Part shown: positions 6,218 to 13,574 of the stretch, in pieces | Position numbering within the stretch: position 1 is the first letter of the stretch | Layout: the number at the start of each line of letters is the position of its first letter | DNA from: an uncultured Ruminococcus sp. | GTDB taxonomy: Bacteria > Bacillota > Clostridia > Oscillospirales > Ruminococcaceae | DNA length: 20,032 nucleotides | Assembly: GCA_900545285.1 (NCBI GenBank) | Contig: UQYK01000034.1 | Span: 1 to 20,032 of the forward strand | Reading direction: 5' to 3' | The notes under the pieces: generated by a model | The model's input: only the letters and a program-made list of their open reading frames with translations | Told to the model about the DNA's origin: nothing | Database searches by the model: none | Program-made: the position numbers and the translations under genes

Positions 6218-6225
6218 TGTGTAAG

Positions 6226-6274
6226 AAAAAAGCCGGTCTTCACAGGCTTGCAGTGGTGAAGGCAGGCTTTTTTT
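6226..6274 (+). terminator. Intrinsic terminator of apbE
   Basis: AAAAAAGCCGGTCTTCAC (6226-6243) pairs with GTGAAGGCAGGCTTTTTT across a short loop, with two internal mismatches. It ends in a T-run to 6274 and separates apbE from the rnf genes. Confidence 0.85.
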
Positions 6275-6278
6275 ATAA

Positions 6279-6393
6279 CCTGGATGGCTTCATCCAGGTC
6301 TTGACAGGAGCCGCTCTGCTCAAAAAGAACGGCTCCGAAAGCGCTGATACCTTTTGTCAGCCTACCCAGGAGAGCAGCAGAACGTCGCTGCTG
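6279..6393 (+). promoter_or_regulatory. Structured leader upstream of rnfC
   Basis: Several hairpins follow one another: CCTGGATG/CATCCAGG with a four-base loop (6279-6298), GGAGCCG/CGGCTCC (6307-6336), GCTGA/TCAGC (6342-6361) and AGCAGC/GCTGCT just before the ribosome site. TTGACA at 6301-6306 could be a -35 box, but no good -10 box follows. I do not recognise a known riboswitch. A regulated leader for the rnf operon is an inference. Confidence 0.35.
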
Positions 6394-6409
6394 AAAGGAG
6401 TTGTACCCT

Positions 6410-7696
6410 ATGAAGAAACTGCATGGTGTGCGTTTGGCACACCATAAAAACACGGAGAACAGCGCCTGTGTGCCGCTGCCGCTGCCAAAGCTGGTGCGGA
6501 TTCCCATGAGCATGCATATCGGCGCTCCCTGTACACCAGTGGTAAAGCCCAGGGAAACGGTACAGGTGGGGCAAAAAATCGGGGACACGGATGCCTTTAT
6601 GGCCGTGCCCATTCATTCCGGGGTGTCCGGCACAGTAAAGGCCATTTCCACCTATCGGATGTCCAACGGCCGCACCTGTCCCATGGTAGAAATCGAAACA
6701 GACGGCGCGCAGACGGTCTGTCCGGCGGTCTGTCCGCCTGTCGTAACCGATAAGGCCAGCTTTTTGCAGGCTGTCCGGGAGAGCGGCCTCGTGGGAATGG
6801 GCGGTGCCAGCTTTCCCGCTCATGTCAAGCTGAATCCCAAGCAGGCAGTCGATACCCTGGTGATCAACGCAGCAGAGTGTGAGCCGTATATCACCTCTGA
6901 CTATCGCCAGATGGTAGAAGCGCCGGAAGAGGTGCTGGACGGTGTCTGTCAGGTGATGCACTGGCTGGAAATCCCCAAGGCAGTCATCGGCATTGAAGTC
7001 AATAAGCCGCAGGCCATCCGGATTCTCACCGAAAAGGCAAAGTCCCACCCGGAAATCCAGGTGGTTTCCCTGCCCACCACTTATCCCCAGGGCGCAGAAA
7101 AGGTGCTGATTTATCACACCCTGGGACGCACCGTCATGGAGGGACAGCTCCCGGCAGATCAGGGCGTTATTGTGATGAATGTTTCTTCCGTTGCCTTCCT
7201 CAGCCGCTATCTGAAAACCGGCATGCCTATGGTGCAGCGCATGGTGACAGTAGATGGAGACGCTGTGGGAAATCCGTGCAACGTTATGGTGCCCGTGGGA
7301 ACGCCGGTGCAGGATGTGCTGGATTTTGCACAGTGCGACATGACACGCGCCAAAAAGATTCTCTACGGCGGCCCCATGATGGGTATTGCCGTGCCGGATA
7401 CTGCCGATCCGGTGCTGAAGGCCAATAATGCAATTCTGGCTCTGGAAAAGTTTGTTTCACCCAAGCCCTCTGCCTGTATCCACTGCGGCAGATGCGTTCA
7501 CGCCTGTCCGCTGCGGCTGATGCCCACGGAAATTGCAAAGGCGTTCCGGCAGGAGGACAGCGAGGCGCTGGGGAAATTAAAGGTGACGCTGTGTATGAAC
7601 TGCGGCTGCTGTACATATGCCTGCCCGGCAAAGCGGCCTGTGGCCGAAACCAATCAGCTGGCAAAGGCGTTTTATCTGTCCAGCATTAAGAAATAA
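6410..7696 (+). CDS. rnfC: Rnf complex subunit RnfC
   Basis: The 428-residue protein is the peripheral NADH-interacting subunit of the ferredoxin:NAD+ oxidoreductase. The N-terminal region shows SMHIGAPCTPVV and a biotinyl-like segment (IHSGVSGTVKAI). GLVGMGGASFPAHVKL marks the NADH/FMN-binding fold. Two ferredoxin motifs, CIHCGRCVHACP near residue 356 and CMNCGCCTYACP near 395, would carry two [4Fe-4S] clusters. The ATG at 6410 has AAAGGAG nine bases upstream; the in-frame TTG at 6401 directly abuts that site and is less likely. It heads the rnfCDGEAB order usual in Clostridia. The gap to rnfD (124 bases) is far longer than the other gaps and contains a repeat hairpin. Confidence 0.96.
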   Translation: MKKLHGVRLAHHKNTENSACVPLPLPKLVRIPMSMHIGAPCTPVVKPRETVQVGQKIGDTDAFMAVPIHSGVSGTVKAISTYRMSNGRTCPMVEIETDGAQTVCPAVCPPVVTDKASFLQAVRESGLVGMGGASFPAHVKLNPKQAVDTLVINAAECEPYITSDYRQMVEAPEEVLDGVCQVMHWLEIPKAVIGIEVNKPQAIRILTEKAKSHPEIQVVSLPTTYPQGAEKVLIYHTLGRTVMEGQLPADQGVIVMNVSSVAFLSRYLKTGMPMVQRMVTVDGDAVGNPCNVMVPVGTPVQDVLDFAQCDMTRAKKILYGGPMMGIAVPDTADPVLKANNAILALEKFVSPKPSACIHCGRCVHACPLRLMPTEIAKAFRQEDSEALGKLKVTLCMNCGCCTYACPAKRPVAETNQLAKAFYLSSIKK

Positions 7697-7706
7697 GCAT
7701 GGTATG

Positions 7707-7758
7707 AGAGCCTGTCTTCACAAGACACGTGTATACGCTTATGAAGACAGGTTCTAAG
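7707..7758. repeat. Repeat hairpin between rnfC and rnfD (copy 2)
   Basis: AGAGCCTGTCTTCA (7707-7720) pairs with TGAAGACAGGTTCT (7742-7755), with one G-U. Bases 7722-7758 repeat 22-58 with two differences. There is no T-run, so it is not a classic terminator. It sits inside the rnf operon, where it may act as a processing or mRNA-stability element. A second weaker fold (GGCGCA 7762-7767 with TGCGCC 7793-7798, enclosing CAGGA/TCCTG) fills the rest of the gap before the rnfD ribosome site. Confidence 0.65.
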
Positions 7759-7820
7759 AACGGCGCAGGAAAAGTCCTGTGTCCGTTCCGATTGCGCCAT
7801 GAAAAATAGGAGGAAAAAAC

Positions 7821-8816
7821 ATGACATCAATTTTGACTGTATCTCCGTCACCCCATGTACGGAGCAGTATGACCACCCAAAAGATCATGCTGCTGGTAGT
7901 ACTGGCGCTGGTGCCGGCAATTGTGGCAGCCACAGTGGTTTTCGGGCCGCGTGCACTGCTGCTGGTGGTCTTTTGTGCAGTTGTCAGCATGTTTACAGAG
8001 CTGGTCTGTCAGAAGATGATGCAAAAGAAAGTCACCGTTTCAGACGGCAGCGCCATGCTTACCGGTGTGCTGCTGGCGCTGAACCTGCCGGCAACTCTGC
8101 CGCTGTGGGAGGCCGCAATCGGCTGTATTTTTGCAATTGCGGTGGTAAAACAGCTGTTCGGCGGCCTGGGCTGCAATTTTGCAAACCCTGCCATTACCGG
8201 CCGTATTTTTCTGCTGCTTTCCTTTGCCGGGGACATGACCACCTGGGTAAAGCCGTTTTACTATAAGGGCAGCAGCTTTTTCGAAATGTTTACATCCACC
8301 GGCAATCTCCCGGACGGCGTGACCGGTGCCACACCCCTGGCCTCCGGAGATGCCGGCCTGCTCTCCCTGTTCCTGGGCAATGTAGGCGGCTCTCTGGGCG
8401 AGACCTCGGCGCTGGCGCTGCTCATCGGCGGCGTGTTCCTGCTGGTGCTGGGACTGATCTCCTGGCATACGCCGGTTGCATACCTGGGAGGACTGGCTGT
8501 GCTGGAGCTGATCTACACCCTGGCTACCGGCGGCGAGATGAGCCAGGTGCTCTACGCCCTGCTGAGCGGCGGCGTAATCCTGGGTGCCTTCTTTATGGCC
8601 ACCGATTATGTCACCACACCTATAACCGGAACCGGAAAGCTGATCTTCGGCCTGGGCTGCGCTGTGCTGACCTTTGTCATCCGGGAATTTGCCAGCATGC
8701 CGGAGGGATGCTCCTTCTCCATCCTGCTCATGAATCTGCTGACACCGTATATTGACAAGCTGACCATGACGCATCCCTTCGGGGCAAAGCCGGCAGAGAA
8801 AAAGGAGGCGAAGTAA
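7821..8816 (+). CDS. rnfD: Rnf complex subunit RnfD
   Basis: The 331-residue integral membrane protein has about nine to ten hydrophobic segments and belongs to the NqrB/RnfD family. The motif GVTGATPLAS contains Thr171, the expected site of covalent FMN attachment by ApbE. Other family signatures are VSPSPHVRSSMTTQKIM at the N-terminus, GGLGCNFANPAITGR, and MATDYVTTPITGTGKLIFG. It takes part in the membrane electron path coupled to ion movement. AGGAGG lies seven bases before the ATG. Its stop is two bases from the rnfG start. Confidence 0.97.
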   Translation: MTSILTVSPSPHVRSSMTTQKIMLLVVLALVPAIVAATVVFGPRALLLVVFCAVVSMFTELVCQKMMQKKVTVSDGSAMLTGVLLALNLPATLPLWEAAIGCIFAIAVVKQLFGGLGCNFANPAITGRIFLLLSFAGDMTTWVKPFYYKGSSFFEMFTSTGNLPDGVTGATPLASGDAGLLSLFLGNVGGSLGETSALALLIGGVFLLVLGLISWHTPVAYLGGLAVLELIYTLATGGEMSQVLYALLSGGVILGAFFMATDYVTTPITGTGKLIFGLGCAVLTFVIREFASMPEGCSFSILLMNLLTPYIDKLTMTHPFGAKPAEKKEAK

Positions 8817-8818
8817 CC

Positions 8819-9385
8819 ATGGCAGAAACCAAAAACGCTTCGGTAAAATCCATGTTGGTGCCGCCTCTGGTGCTGGCGCTGATCTGTGCCGTGTGCTGTG
8901 CCTTTCTGGCGCTGGCCAATCACGTGACCAAGGACAAGATCGCTGCCGCAGAGGCCGATGCCATCCAGACCAGCTTAAAGCAGCTGCCGGATGCCGGAAA
9001 CTTTGAGGAAGTGGCGGACTTTACCCCGCAGAATAACGAAAAGGCATCTGCCACCGGTCTGTATCAGGACGAAAAGGGGCAGTATGCCGTGCTGGTTACC
9101 GCAGACGGCTATAACAAGGGCGGCCTTCAGGTGGTAATCGGCGTGGACAAGGACGGCGCTGTGACCGGCGTGTCCTTTGTCAGCGTTTCAGAAACACCGG
9201 GACTGGGCACCAAGGTGCAGTCGAATCCGGAGCTGCTCACCGATCATTTCACCGGACTGTCGGAGGAATCCGCAGTAGACAGCGTGGATAACATCACCGG
9301 TGCAACCTATTCATCCAAGGGTATGAAGGCGGCCGTAGACTGCGCCCTTGCTACCGTTCGTGAGAATCAGGAGGGGATCGCATGA
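8819..9385 (+). CDS. rnfG: Rnf complex subunit RnfG
   Basis: The 188-residue protein has one N-terminal membrane helix (about residues 12-34) and an extracytoplasmic FMN-binding domain. The motif DNITGATYSSKGM carries Thr163, the expected covalent FMN site. VSVSETPGLGTKV is another family signature. It relays electrons in the Rnf complex between the flavin of RnfD and the other redox centres. It starts two bases after the rnfD stop and overlaps rnfE by four bases, so translation is coupled. Confidence 0.96.
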   Translation: MAETKNASVKSMLVPPLVLALICAVCCAFLALANHVTKDKIAAAEADAIQTSLKQLPDAGNFEEVADFTPQNNEKASATGLYQDEKGQYAVLVTADGYNKGGLQVVIGVDKDGAVTGVSFVSVSETPGLGTKVQSNPELLTDHFTGLSEESAVDSVDNITGATYSSKGMKAAVDCALATVRENQEGIA

Positions 9386-10047
9386 ATTACGGAAAAGAAC
9401 TGACCAAGGGAATTATCCGGGAAAACCCCACGCTGGTGGGACTGCTGGGCATGTGCCCCACGCTGGCTGTCACCACTGCGGCATTTAACGGCATCGGCAT
9501 GGGACTGTCCACGATGTTCGTACTCATCTGTTCCAACATTGTTATTTCGCTGCTGCGAAAGGTGATTCCGGAGCAGGTAAAGCTCCCGTGTTATATTGTC
9601 ATCATTGCCTCTTTCGTTACAGTCATTCAGTTCCTGGTGCATGGTTTTGTGCCGTCTCTGTACACCAGCCTGGGCGCTTTTCTGGAGCTGATCACCGTAA
9701 ACTGTATTATCCTGGGACGGGCAGAAATGTTTGCCTCTAAGAATAACGTGCTGGCCTCCGCTCTGGACGGTGCCGGCATGGGCCTCGGATTTACCCTGGC
9801 GCTGTTTCTCATGGGCAGCGTCCGGGAGATTCTGGGCAGCGGCACCTGGTTCGGCCTGACAATTCCCGGCATGGTGGGACATACCATGAGCCTGTTTGTT
9901 ATGCCGGCCGGCGGCTTTTTGGTGCTGGGCTTTGTCATTGCCGTGGTCTGCGCCCTGTCGAAGAAGAATCCGCCGAAAAAGATCGGCTGTGCCGGCTGTC
10001 CCAATGCGGCAGCGTGCAGCGCAAAGTGTGAGGAGGCTGACGCATGA
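9382..10047 (+). CDS. rnfE: Rnf complex subunit RnfE
   Basis: The 221-residue membrane protein has about six helices and belongs to the RnfE/NqrD family. NPTLVGLLGMCPTLAVTTA and ITVNCIILGRAEMFA hold the conserved cysteines which, with two from RnfA, bind an iron-sulfur cluster within the membrane. It ends in an unusual soluble tail with four cysteines (203, 206, 212 and 216; pattern CxxC-x5-CxxxC), which could be an additional metal site. It overlaps both rnfG and rnfA by four bases, with AGGAGG sites within the preceding genes. Confidence 0.96.
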   Translation: MNYGKELTKGIIRENPTLVGLLGMCPTLAVTTAAFNGIGMGLSTMFVLICSNIVISLLRKVIPEQVKLPCYIVIIASFVTVIQFLVHGFVPSLYTSLGAFLELITVNCIILGRAEMFASKNNVLASALDGAGMGLGFTLALFLMGSVREILGSGTWFGLTIPGMVGHTMSLFVMPAGGFLVLGFVIAVVCALSKKNPPKKIGCAGCPNAAACSAKCEEADA

Positions 10048-10628
10048 GTACGTATGTTGCAATTATCATTGCCGCCGTCTTGACAAACAACTTTGTTCTG
10101 TCGAAGTTCTACGGCTGCTGCCCGTTCCTGGGCGTTTCCAAAAAGCTGGATTCCAGCGTGGGCATGGGTGCTGCGGTTGTCTTTGTTATGCTGTGCGCAT
10201 CCCTGTGTACCTATCCCATCTACTACTTTATCCTGGAGCCGCTGGATCTGACCTATCTGCGGACTGTGGCCTTTATTCTGGTCATTGCCGTATTTGTACA
10301 GCTGCTGGAAATGGTGATCAAAAAGCTGATGCCGCCCCTGTATAAAACCCTGGGCGTATACCTGCCCCTGATCACCACCAACTGCGCTGTGCTGGGCGTT
10401 ACCATCATGAATATTGACGAGAGCTACAGCTTCGGCCAGTCTCTGGTGAACGCAGTGTTCTCCGGTGTGGGCTTTGCGCTGGCAATGGTGATCTTTTCCG
10501 GCGTGCGCTCCCGGGTGGACGATGCCGACAGCGAAACCCCGAAGACATTCCGGGGCGTTCCGGCAACCCTGATTGCAGCCGCCATTGTGTCCATGAGCTT
10601 CCTGGGCTTCGGCGGACTGGGACAATAA
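10044..10628 (+). CDS. rnfA: Rnf complex subunit RnfA
   Basis: The 194-residue, six-helix membrane protein belongs to the RnfA/NqrE family. TNNFVLSKFYGCCPFLGVSKK and LITTNCAVLGVTIMN contain the conserved cysteines that complete the intramembrane cluster with RnfE. Length is typical. The ATG overlaps the rnfE stop, with AGGAGG eight bases upstream. rnfB follows after 12 bases. Confidence 0.97.
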   Translation: MSTYVAIIIAAVLTNNFVLSKFYGCCPFLGVSKKLDSSVGMGAAVVFVMLCASLCTYPIYYFILEPLDLTYLRTVAFILVIAVFVQLLEMVIKKLMPPLYKTLGVYLPLITTNCAVLGVTIMNIDESYSFGQSLVNAVFSGVGFALAMVIFSGVRSRVDDADSETPKTFRGVPATLIAAAIVSMSFLGFGGLGQ

Positions 10629-10640
10629 GGAGGGTGTACC

Positions 10641-11528
10641 ATGGAATTTCTCTATCCCATTTTAATTTTTGTGGTTATGGGCATTGTGTTCGGTGTCCTG
10701 CTGGTGGTAATCTCCAAGGTGTTTGCCGTCAAGACCGATGAACGCGCCGTGCAGATTACAGAGGCGCTCCCCGGTGCCAACTGCGGTGCCTGCGGCTATG
10801 CCGGCTGTGCAGACTATGCCGATGCCATTGTAAATAAGGGCGCTCCCATGAATGCCTGTCTCCCCGGCGGCACAAAGTCTGCCGCTGCGATCGGTGAGAT
10901 TATGGGCGTTTCCGTTTCTGCCTCAGAACGCATGGTGCCGGTGCTCCACTGCAATGGTACCTGTGAGGCCACCAAGCGGAAATTTACCTTTGACGGCGTG
11001 CAGTCCTGTACGGCGGCAAAGCGCTTTTACGGCGGCACAGGAGTCTGTGCCTATGGATGTCTCGGCCTGGGAGACTGTGTTTCCGTCTGTGAGAATGATG
11101 TCATTTCCATCAAGGACGGCATCGCTGCATTCTGCACAGAAAAATGCGTCTCCTGCAATAAGTGTGCCAAGGTCTGTCCCAACGGGCTGATTGAACTGCG
11201 CCCGGAAAAGAAAAAGGTGGATGTCCGCTGTTCCTCCCGGAATATGGGCAAGGTGGCCATGCAGTCCTGTCAGAATTCCTGCATTGGCTGCAAAAAGTGC
11301 GAAAAGGTCTGCAAGTTTGATGCCATCATCGTAGAAAATGCCTATCCGGTCATTGACTATGACAAGTGCAAGTCCTGCGGCCTGTGTGCCAAGGAATGTC
11401 CCAGAGGCTGCATTGAAAATCTGCGAAAGCCCAAGGTGACTGCGCCGAAGCCGGCTCCGGAAAAGCCGGCCGCACCGCAGAAACCGACAGCACCTGCTGA
11501 AACCGCAGAAGCTGAAAAGAACGCATAA
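10641..11528 (+). CDS. rnfB: Rnf complex subunit RnfB, multi-cluster ferredoxin-oxidising subunit
   Basis: The 295-residue protein has an N-terminal membrane helix (about residues 5-28). The first cluster motif is C48, C51, C56 and C73 (CGACGYAGC and ACLPGG). Cysteine-rich stretches follow at 104-150, with ferredoxin-like motifs at 165-179 (CTEKCVSCNKCAKVCP), 210-224 and 243-257. This is the long clostridial form, which takes electrons from reduced ferredoxin. It ends in a Pro/Ala/Lys-rich tail of about 30 residues with no recognisable fold. AAGGAGG lies upstream of the ATG. It is the last gene of the operon, followed by a terminator. Confidence 0.97.
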   Translation: MEFLYPILIFVVMGIVFGVLLVVISKVFAVKTDERAVQITEALPGANCGACGYAGCADYADAIVNKGAPMNACLPGGTKSAAAIGEIMGVSVSASERMVPVLHCNGTCEATKRKFTFDGVQSCTAAKRFYGGTGVCAYGCLGLGDCVSVCENDVISIKDGIAAFCTEKCVSCNKCAKVCPNGLIELRPEKKKVDVRCSSRNMGKVAMQSCQNSCIGCKKCEKVCKFDAIIVENAYPVIDYDKCKSCGLCAKECPRGCIENLRKPKVTAPKPAPEKPAAPQKPTAPAETAEAEKNA

Positions 11529-11548
11529 ACGCTTTTTCTATAAAAAAC

Positions 11549-11587
11549 AAAGACCGTCCCGGACTCTGGTTTCCGGGGCGGTCTTTT
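11549..11587 (+). terminator. Intrinsic terminator of the rnf operon
   Basis: AAAGACCGTCCCGGA (11549-11563) pairs with TTCCGGGGCGGTCTTT, followed by a short T-run. The A-run on the other side means it may also serve the convergent membrane-protein gene ending at 11594. Confidence 0.9.
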
Positions 11588-11593
11588 CGCGTT

Positions 11594-12349
11594 TCAGGGG
11601 GAGTGCGCCTGAAAAAATTCCACGGTGCGGATGTGAAAGAATGCACTGATACCCAGTGCAGCGCGGGGCAGCACCCAGGGAATGGTGACAACGGGGAGCA
11701 TCTGGACACCGTACCACAAAAGCAGGAGCAGCAGTTCCTTTCTGCCGCCGTGCATTACCTGCATGGCGCGCCGCGGCAGCTTTCGCAGGGGAAGCCCAGG
11801 CACATAAAACCACACAAAGGGCGCACACCACAGCCCCAGACAAATGTAAAGCCACCCCAGAAAGCAGAGCACCGCCGCCGCCGTCAGCTGCATGGCGCCG
11901 AACAGCCAGGGCGCACCCTCCGTATAATTTGCCGCGGTCTGTGCCAGCCGGACAGCACCGTAGAGACATAAGGGGACACTTTGCAGCAGCATCAGCCGCA
12001 GCACATCGCACAGCAAACTGCCCAGCAGCAGCTTTTTCCCGGAGAGCCGGCGCGGCGGCAGAATCTCCATGGCATCTGCACAGTGCAGCCGGAAGCGCCA
12101 GCTGAGCCAGACAAGGCACACATGCCCCGGAACCAGCAGTACCAGCCGGGACACCTGCCACAGCATGCGGTTTTGCTGAAAAAAGGTGCCTGCATCCGTT
12201 CCGGCAATGCCCGGCAACAGCAGCAGCACACTGCCCTCCGTCAGCCGGAGCAGCACATACAACACACACAGGCCGTACAGCTCCCACCGGAGCCGGGGTG
12301 CACGGTGCAGCACACAGCCTGCAAATGCCTGTCCTTGTCGAATCTGCAT
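11594..12349 (-). CDS. Uncharacterised integral membrane protein
   Basis: The 251-residue protein is rich in leucine, with about five or six hydrophobic segments (near residues 22-45, 65-85, 108-132, 148-180 and 205-232) separated by short basic loops. I do not recognise the family; the layout recalls small multi-helix membrane proteins of Firmicutes but no motif decides it. The ATG at 12349 is preceded by AGGAGG at eight bases on the minus strand. An overlapping minus-strand frame (11538-12287) lacks such a site and is GC-driven. The gene is divergent from cysK and convergent with rnfB. Confidence 0.75.
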   Translation of the reverse strand: MQIRQGQAFAGCVLHRAPRLRWELYGLCVLYVLLRLTEGSVLLLLPGIAGTDAGTFFQQNRMLWQVSRLVLLVPGHVCLVWLSWRFRLHCADAMEILPPRRLSGKKLLLGSLLCDVLRLMLLQSVPLCLYGAVRLAQTAANYTEGAPWLFGAMQLTAAAVLCFLGWLYICLGLWCAPFVWFYVPGLPLRKLPRRAMQVMHGGRKELLLLLLWYGVQMLPVVTIPWVLPRAALGISAFFHIRTVEFFQAHSP

Positions 12350-12469
12350 GGGAAAACGCCTCCTATCCTACAAAAAGTATGGTACCTTTCCGGAAAATTA
12401 TACCCGCCGCCGGAGTCGAATTCGGAAAGAAAAAAATCACGTGAAAATGTGAATTTTTCAAAAAATCCC

Positions 12470-12498
12470 TTGACAAATGCATGGAAATAGAGTATAAT
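12470..12498 (+). promoter_or_regulatory. Consensus sigma-A promoter of cysK
   Basis: TTGACA (12470-12475) and TATAAT (12493-12498), 17 bases apart, match the vegetative consensus exactly. The start point would be near 12505, giving a leader of about 40 bases. Such a strong promoter usually needs a repressor, and a palindrome overlaps the start site. Confidence 0.93.
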
Positions 12499-12499
12499 G

Positions 12500-12525
12500 C
12501 ATATAAAGTTGATAGGAATTATATG
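12500..12525. promoter_or_regulatory. Candidate operator at the cysK start site
   Basis: CATATAA (12500-12506) and TTATATG (12519-12525) are perfect 7-bp inverted repeats around GTTGATAGGAAT. They directly follow the -10 box. The GGAATTAT part resembles boxes bound by Rrf2-type cysteine regulators (CymR) in Firmicutes. That resemblance is from memory and tentative. Confidence 0.45.
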
Positions 12526-12545
12526 ACCTGAAAGGAATGGTTGTC

Positions 12546-13475
12546 ATGAAAACATACGAAAAGATTACAGATCTCATCGGCGGCACACCGCTTCTGGAAC
12601 TGGTCAACACAGAGAAGCAGGAGCAGGCAGGCGCTACAATTCTGGGAAAGCTGGAGTATTTTAACCCGGCCGGAAGCGTCAAGGATCGGATTGCAAAGGC
12701 AATGCTGGACGAGGCAGAGGAAAAGGGTCTGCTGAAGCCGGACAGCGTGATCATTGAGCCGACCAGCGGCAATACCGGCATCGGGCTGGCATCTGTGGCA
12801 GCGGCCAGAGGCTATCGCCTGATCATCACCATGCCGGAAACCATGAGCGTGGAGCGCCGCAATCTGATGAAGGCATACGGCGCAGAGCTGGTGCTGACAG
12901 AGGGCGCAAAGGGCATGAAGGGCGCAATTGAGAAGGCAACACAGCTGTCTCAGGAAATCCCCAACAGCTATATTCCGTCTCAGTTTACCAACCCGGCAAA
13001 CCCGGCAGTACACCAGAAAACTACCGGCGTGGAAATCTGGAACGACACAGACGGCAAGGTGGATATCTTTGTTGCAGGCGTGGGCACCGGCGGCACCATC
13101 AGCGGCGTGGGCGCATACCTGAAGTCCCAGAACCCGAATGTCAAGGTGGTTGCAGTAGAGCCGAAGACTTCTCCGGTTCTGTCCGAAGGCAAGGCAGGCC
13201 CGCACAAGATTCAGGGCATCGGTGCCGGATTCGTGCCGGATACACTGGACACCAAGATTTATGATGAAGTCATTGCCGTTGCCAATGAGGATGCTTTTGA
13301 AACCGGCAGAAAGATTGCCCGGAATGAAGGTGTTCTGGTGGGCATTTCCTCCGGTGCTGCGGTATGGGCTGCGCTGGAACTGTCCAAGCGGCCGGAAAAC
13401 AAGGGAAAGATCATCGTTGCGCTGCTGCCGGATACCGGTGAGCGTTACCTGTCTACTCCCATGTTTGCAGACTAA
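12546..13475 (+). CDS. cysK: Cysteine synthase A (O-acetylserine sulfhydrylase)
   Basis: The 309-residue PLP enzyme makes L-cysteine from O-acetylserine and sulfide. NPAGSVKDRIA holds the PLP lysine (Lys46), PTSGNTGIGLA binds the substrate carboxylate, QFTNPANPAVH is a family signature, GVGTGGTISGVG binds the PLP phosphate, and the end PDTGERYLST is characteristic of CysK. Length is typical. The ATG at 12546 is chosen because AAAGGA (12531-12536) lies nine bases upstream; the in-frame ATG at 12537 directly abuts that site. It is monocistronic: consensus promoter upstream, terminator downstream. Confidence 0.96.
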   Translation: MKTYEKITDLIGGTPLLELVNTEKQEQAGATILGKLEYFNPAGSVKDRIAKAMLDEAEEKGLLKPDSVIIEPTSGNTGIGLASVAAARGYRLIITMPETMSVERRNLMKAYGAELVLTEGAKGMKGAIEKATQLSQEIPNSYIPSQFTNPANPAVHQKTTGVEIWNDTDGKVDIFVAGVGTGGTISGVGAYLKSQNPNVKVVAVEPKTSPVLSEGKAGPHKIQGIGAGFVPDTLDTKIYDEVIAVANEDAFETGRKIARNEGVLVGISSGAAVWAALELSKRPENKGKIIVALLPDTGERYLSTPMFAD

Positions 13476-13516
13476 ATTGCTTCGTATTTTTTAGAATCTA
13501 GGTTCTGACGTAAGAG

Positions 13517-13556
13517 AAAACCCCGGAAACGCATGTAAAACGTTTCCGGGGTTTTT
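13517..13556. terminator. Bidirectional terminator between cysK and ptsI
   Basis: AAAACCCCGGAAACG (13517-13531) pairs perfectly with CGTTTCCGGGGTTTT (13541-13555), with T-runs on both strands. It can end both cysK and the convergent PTS operon. Confidence 0.95.
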
Positions 13557-13574
13557 GTTATTTCTGACAGCTTC

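Noticed and set aside
6301..6329. TTGACA as an rnfC promoter
   Set aside because: No acceptable -10 box lies 16-18 bases downstream, so the promoter is not called as a feature.
11538..12287. Alternative minus-strand frame in the membrane-protein region
   Set aside because: It is Ala/Cys-rich and lacks a ribosome site, whereas the frame 11594-12349 has AGGAGG and clear hydrophobic segments.
12434..12449. Second parS-like site upstream of cysK
   Set aside because: Only the core TCACGTGAAA matches; the outer bases on both sides fail, so it is unlikely to bind ParB strongly.
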